A stretch of DNA of 64,000 nt from an uncultured Lachnospiraceae bacterium (GTDB lineage: Bacteria; Bacillota; Clostridia; Lachnospirales; Lachnospiraceae), in assembly GCA_947245585.1 (NCBI GenBank), contig CAMXPV010000002.1:62001-126000 (forward strand). The letters are read 5' to 3'. Of this stretch, positions 63,318 through 64,000 are shown piece by piece. Under the pieces are notes generated by a model. That model saw only the letters and a list, made by a program, of their open reading frames with translations. It had not been told where the DNA came from and ran no database searches. The position numbers were made by a program, and so were the translations under genes. The number at the start of each line of letters is the position of its first letter. The stretch's first letter is position 1.

Positions 63318-63345
63318 TTGACATCAATCGCCGTTCTTGTATAAT
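63318..63345 (+). promoter_or_regulatory. Near-consensus promoter of the XRE-cupin gene
   Basis: Perfect TTGACA (63318-63323), 16-bp spacer, perfect TATAAT (63340-63345). The start codon is at 63420, leaving a leader of about 65 nt that contains the operator-like repeats. Confidence 0.85.
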
Positions 63346-63359
63346 GGAATGCAGTGTAC

Positions 63360-63386
63360 GTTTAGTTTTAGTAAACTTTTAGTTTA
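63360..63386 (+). promoter_or_regulatory. Overlapping palindromes, probable autoregulatory operator
   Basis: GTTTA-N7-TAAAC (63360-63376) overlaps TAAACT-TTT-AGTTTA (63372-63386), both perfect. They lie just downstream of the -10, where a bound repressor would block transcription. With such a strong promoter, repression by the encoded XRE-cupin protein is the likely control. Confidence 0.65.
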
Positions 63387-63419
63387 TTTTTACTGACTTT
63401 TTTGTGGAATGGGGGACTT

Positions 63420-63980
63420 ATGGATAACACATCCGCCCGGGTAGATCTGGGCAACAAGCTAAAAGAACTGCGCAATAAAACAGGGTTGACACAGGAGGAA
63501 TTGGCTGACCGCTGCGAACTATCCAAGGGATTCATCAGCCAGTTGGAAAACGATCTGACTTCACCCTCCATCGCCACATTGATGGATATTTTGCAATGTC
63601 TCGGCACCAACCTGAAAGAGTTTTTTCGTGACGCGGATGATGAGCAAATTGTCTTTGGCAAAGAAGATTTCTTTGAAAAAGTAGATGCCGAACTACATAA
63701 TAAGGTAGAGTGGATCATTCCAAATGCTCAGAAAAATAAGATGGAGCCCATTCGCGTCACATTGGAAAAAGACGGTTCCACCTATCCGGACCTCCCCCAC
63801 GAAGGGGAAGAATTCGGCTATGTGCTGTCCGGCTCCATCACAATTGTGATTGGCAGCCGATCAGTCAAAGCAGCCAAAGGGGAAGCTTTTTATTTCACAC
63901 CGGACTCAGAACACTATATCCGTGCAAACGGAAAAAGCGGTGCCGTATTTCTATGGGTCAGCACCCCGCCAAATTTCTAA
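63420..63980 (+). CDS. XRE-cupin transcriptional regulator (PuuR-like)
   Basis: A 186-aa regulator. N-terminal XRE HTH (about 8-65: LGNKLKELRNKTGLTQEELADRCELSKGFISQLENDLTSPSIATLMDILQCLGTNLKEFF) and C-terminal cupin domain (about 110-185: LPHEGEEFGYVLSGSITIVIGSRSVKAAKGEAFYFTPDSEHYIRANG). This two-domain type often heads polyamine (potABCD) operons in Clostridia. The sequence continues in the same direction with GGAG at the window end (63997-64000), consistent with a downstream gene, which cannot be seen. ATG at 63420 is preferred (GGGGGA 4 nt upstream) over a TTG at 63402. Confidence 0.88.
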   Translation: MDNTSARVDLGNKLKELRNKTGLTQEELADRCELSKGFISQLENDLTSPSIATLMDILQCLGTNLKEFFRDADDEQIVFGKEDFFEKVDAELHNKVEWIIPNAQKNKMEPIRVTLEKDGSTYPDLPHEGEEFGYVLSGSITIVIGSRSVKAAKGEAFYFTPDSEHYIRANGKSGAVFLWVSTPPNF

Positions 63981-64000
63981 CAAATTAAGTAAAATTGGAG

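Noticed and set aside
1..64000. tRNA, rRNA, insertion sequences, integrases or prophage genes
   Set aside because: None recognised; the Rpn-family protein is not by itself evidence of an active mobile element.

Overview
The window looks like a chromosomal stretch from an anaerobic, endospore-forming Clostridia, most likely a gut Lachnospiraceae. The evidence is sporulation genes (cotJABC, a SpoVAF/GerA-type protein, spoIVA), oxygen-sensitive enzymes (an [FeFe] hydrogenase and the class III ribonucleotide reductase NrdD/NrdG), strong AGGAGG-type ribosome sites, and gene families typical of that group: BspA-like giant surface proteins, a class B sortase, and Rpn-type PD-(D/E)XK proteins. I saw no rRNA, tRNA, CRISPR array, insertion sequence or prophage. 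Almost all genes lie on the minus strand. The plus-strand exceptions are an XRE regulator, a histidine phosphatase, a DUF1292 protein, cotJABC, a methyltransferase, a Cu/Zn SOD and the terminal XRE-cupin gene.

Layout. 1-8.1 kb: two tandem secreted leucine-rich-repeat (BspA-like) proteins. The first is cut by the window edge; the second is 1890 aa and ends in a TPKTG sorting signal. 8.3-12.1 kb: Rpn nuclease, XRE regulator, a class B sortase with a long cytoplasmic N-terminus, and a coiled-coil protein made of 14-residue repeats. 12.3-15.5 kb: a MATE-TPR-DUF4037 operon behind a 14-bp perfect palindrome. 15.5-17.6 kb: hflK-hflC. 17.7-23.4 kb: histidine phosphatase, DUF1189 protein, trpS, a small Cys/Pro-rich protein, DUF5662 protein and a GlgX-like GH13 protein that has lost its catalytic nucleophile. 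23.5-28.7 kb: DUF1292 protein, UvrD-like helicase, gltX and a group-B-like [FeFe] hydrogenase. 28.8-32.2 kb: an ABC ATPase plus a fused permease/GldG-like protein, behind a highly structured leader.

32.3-36.8 kb: cotJABC, then an AT-rich accessory patch. The patch holds an MNT-HEPN toxin-antitoxin pair whose HEPN gene is frameshifted, gene remnants, a duplicated 3' scrap of cotJC, and MORN and ankyrin genes. A LysR regulator whose start is out of frame follows. 36.9-43.8 kb: methyltransferase, cytoplasmic-type Cu/Zn SOD, two PLP sulfur-amino-acid enzymes, and a lipoprotein/membrane protein pair. 43.9-47.3 kb: an SGNH hydrolase and a single-chain fusion of a GH1 beta-glycosidase with a mannose-6-phosphate isomerase. 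47.6-55.7 kb: SpoVAF-like protein, chemoreceptor, nrdD-nrdG-dut behind tandem NrdR boxes, WYL regulator, HAD phosphatase. 55.8-60.4 kb: a nucleoside-salvage operon (PNP, MTA/SAH deaminase, a membrane-anchored MutS-like ATPase, rnhA, a 58-aa membrane protein). 60.5-64 kb: spoIVA with a hairpin over its ribosome site, a YbhE-like beta-propeller lactonase, and an XRE-cupin regulator with a near-consensus promoter and operator.

Most items worth a second look are small-scale: broken or fused genes, convergent genes sharing terminators, and inverted repeats at regulatory positions. The best candidates for new biology are the GH1-PMI fusion, the degenerate GH13 protein, the structured ABC-operon leader, the SD-masking inverted repeat of spoIVA, and the MATE-TPR-DUF4037 operon.
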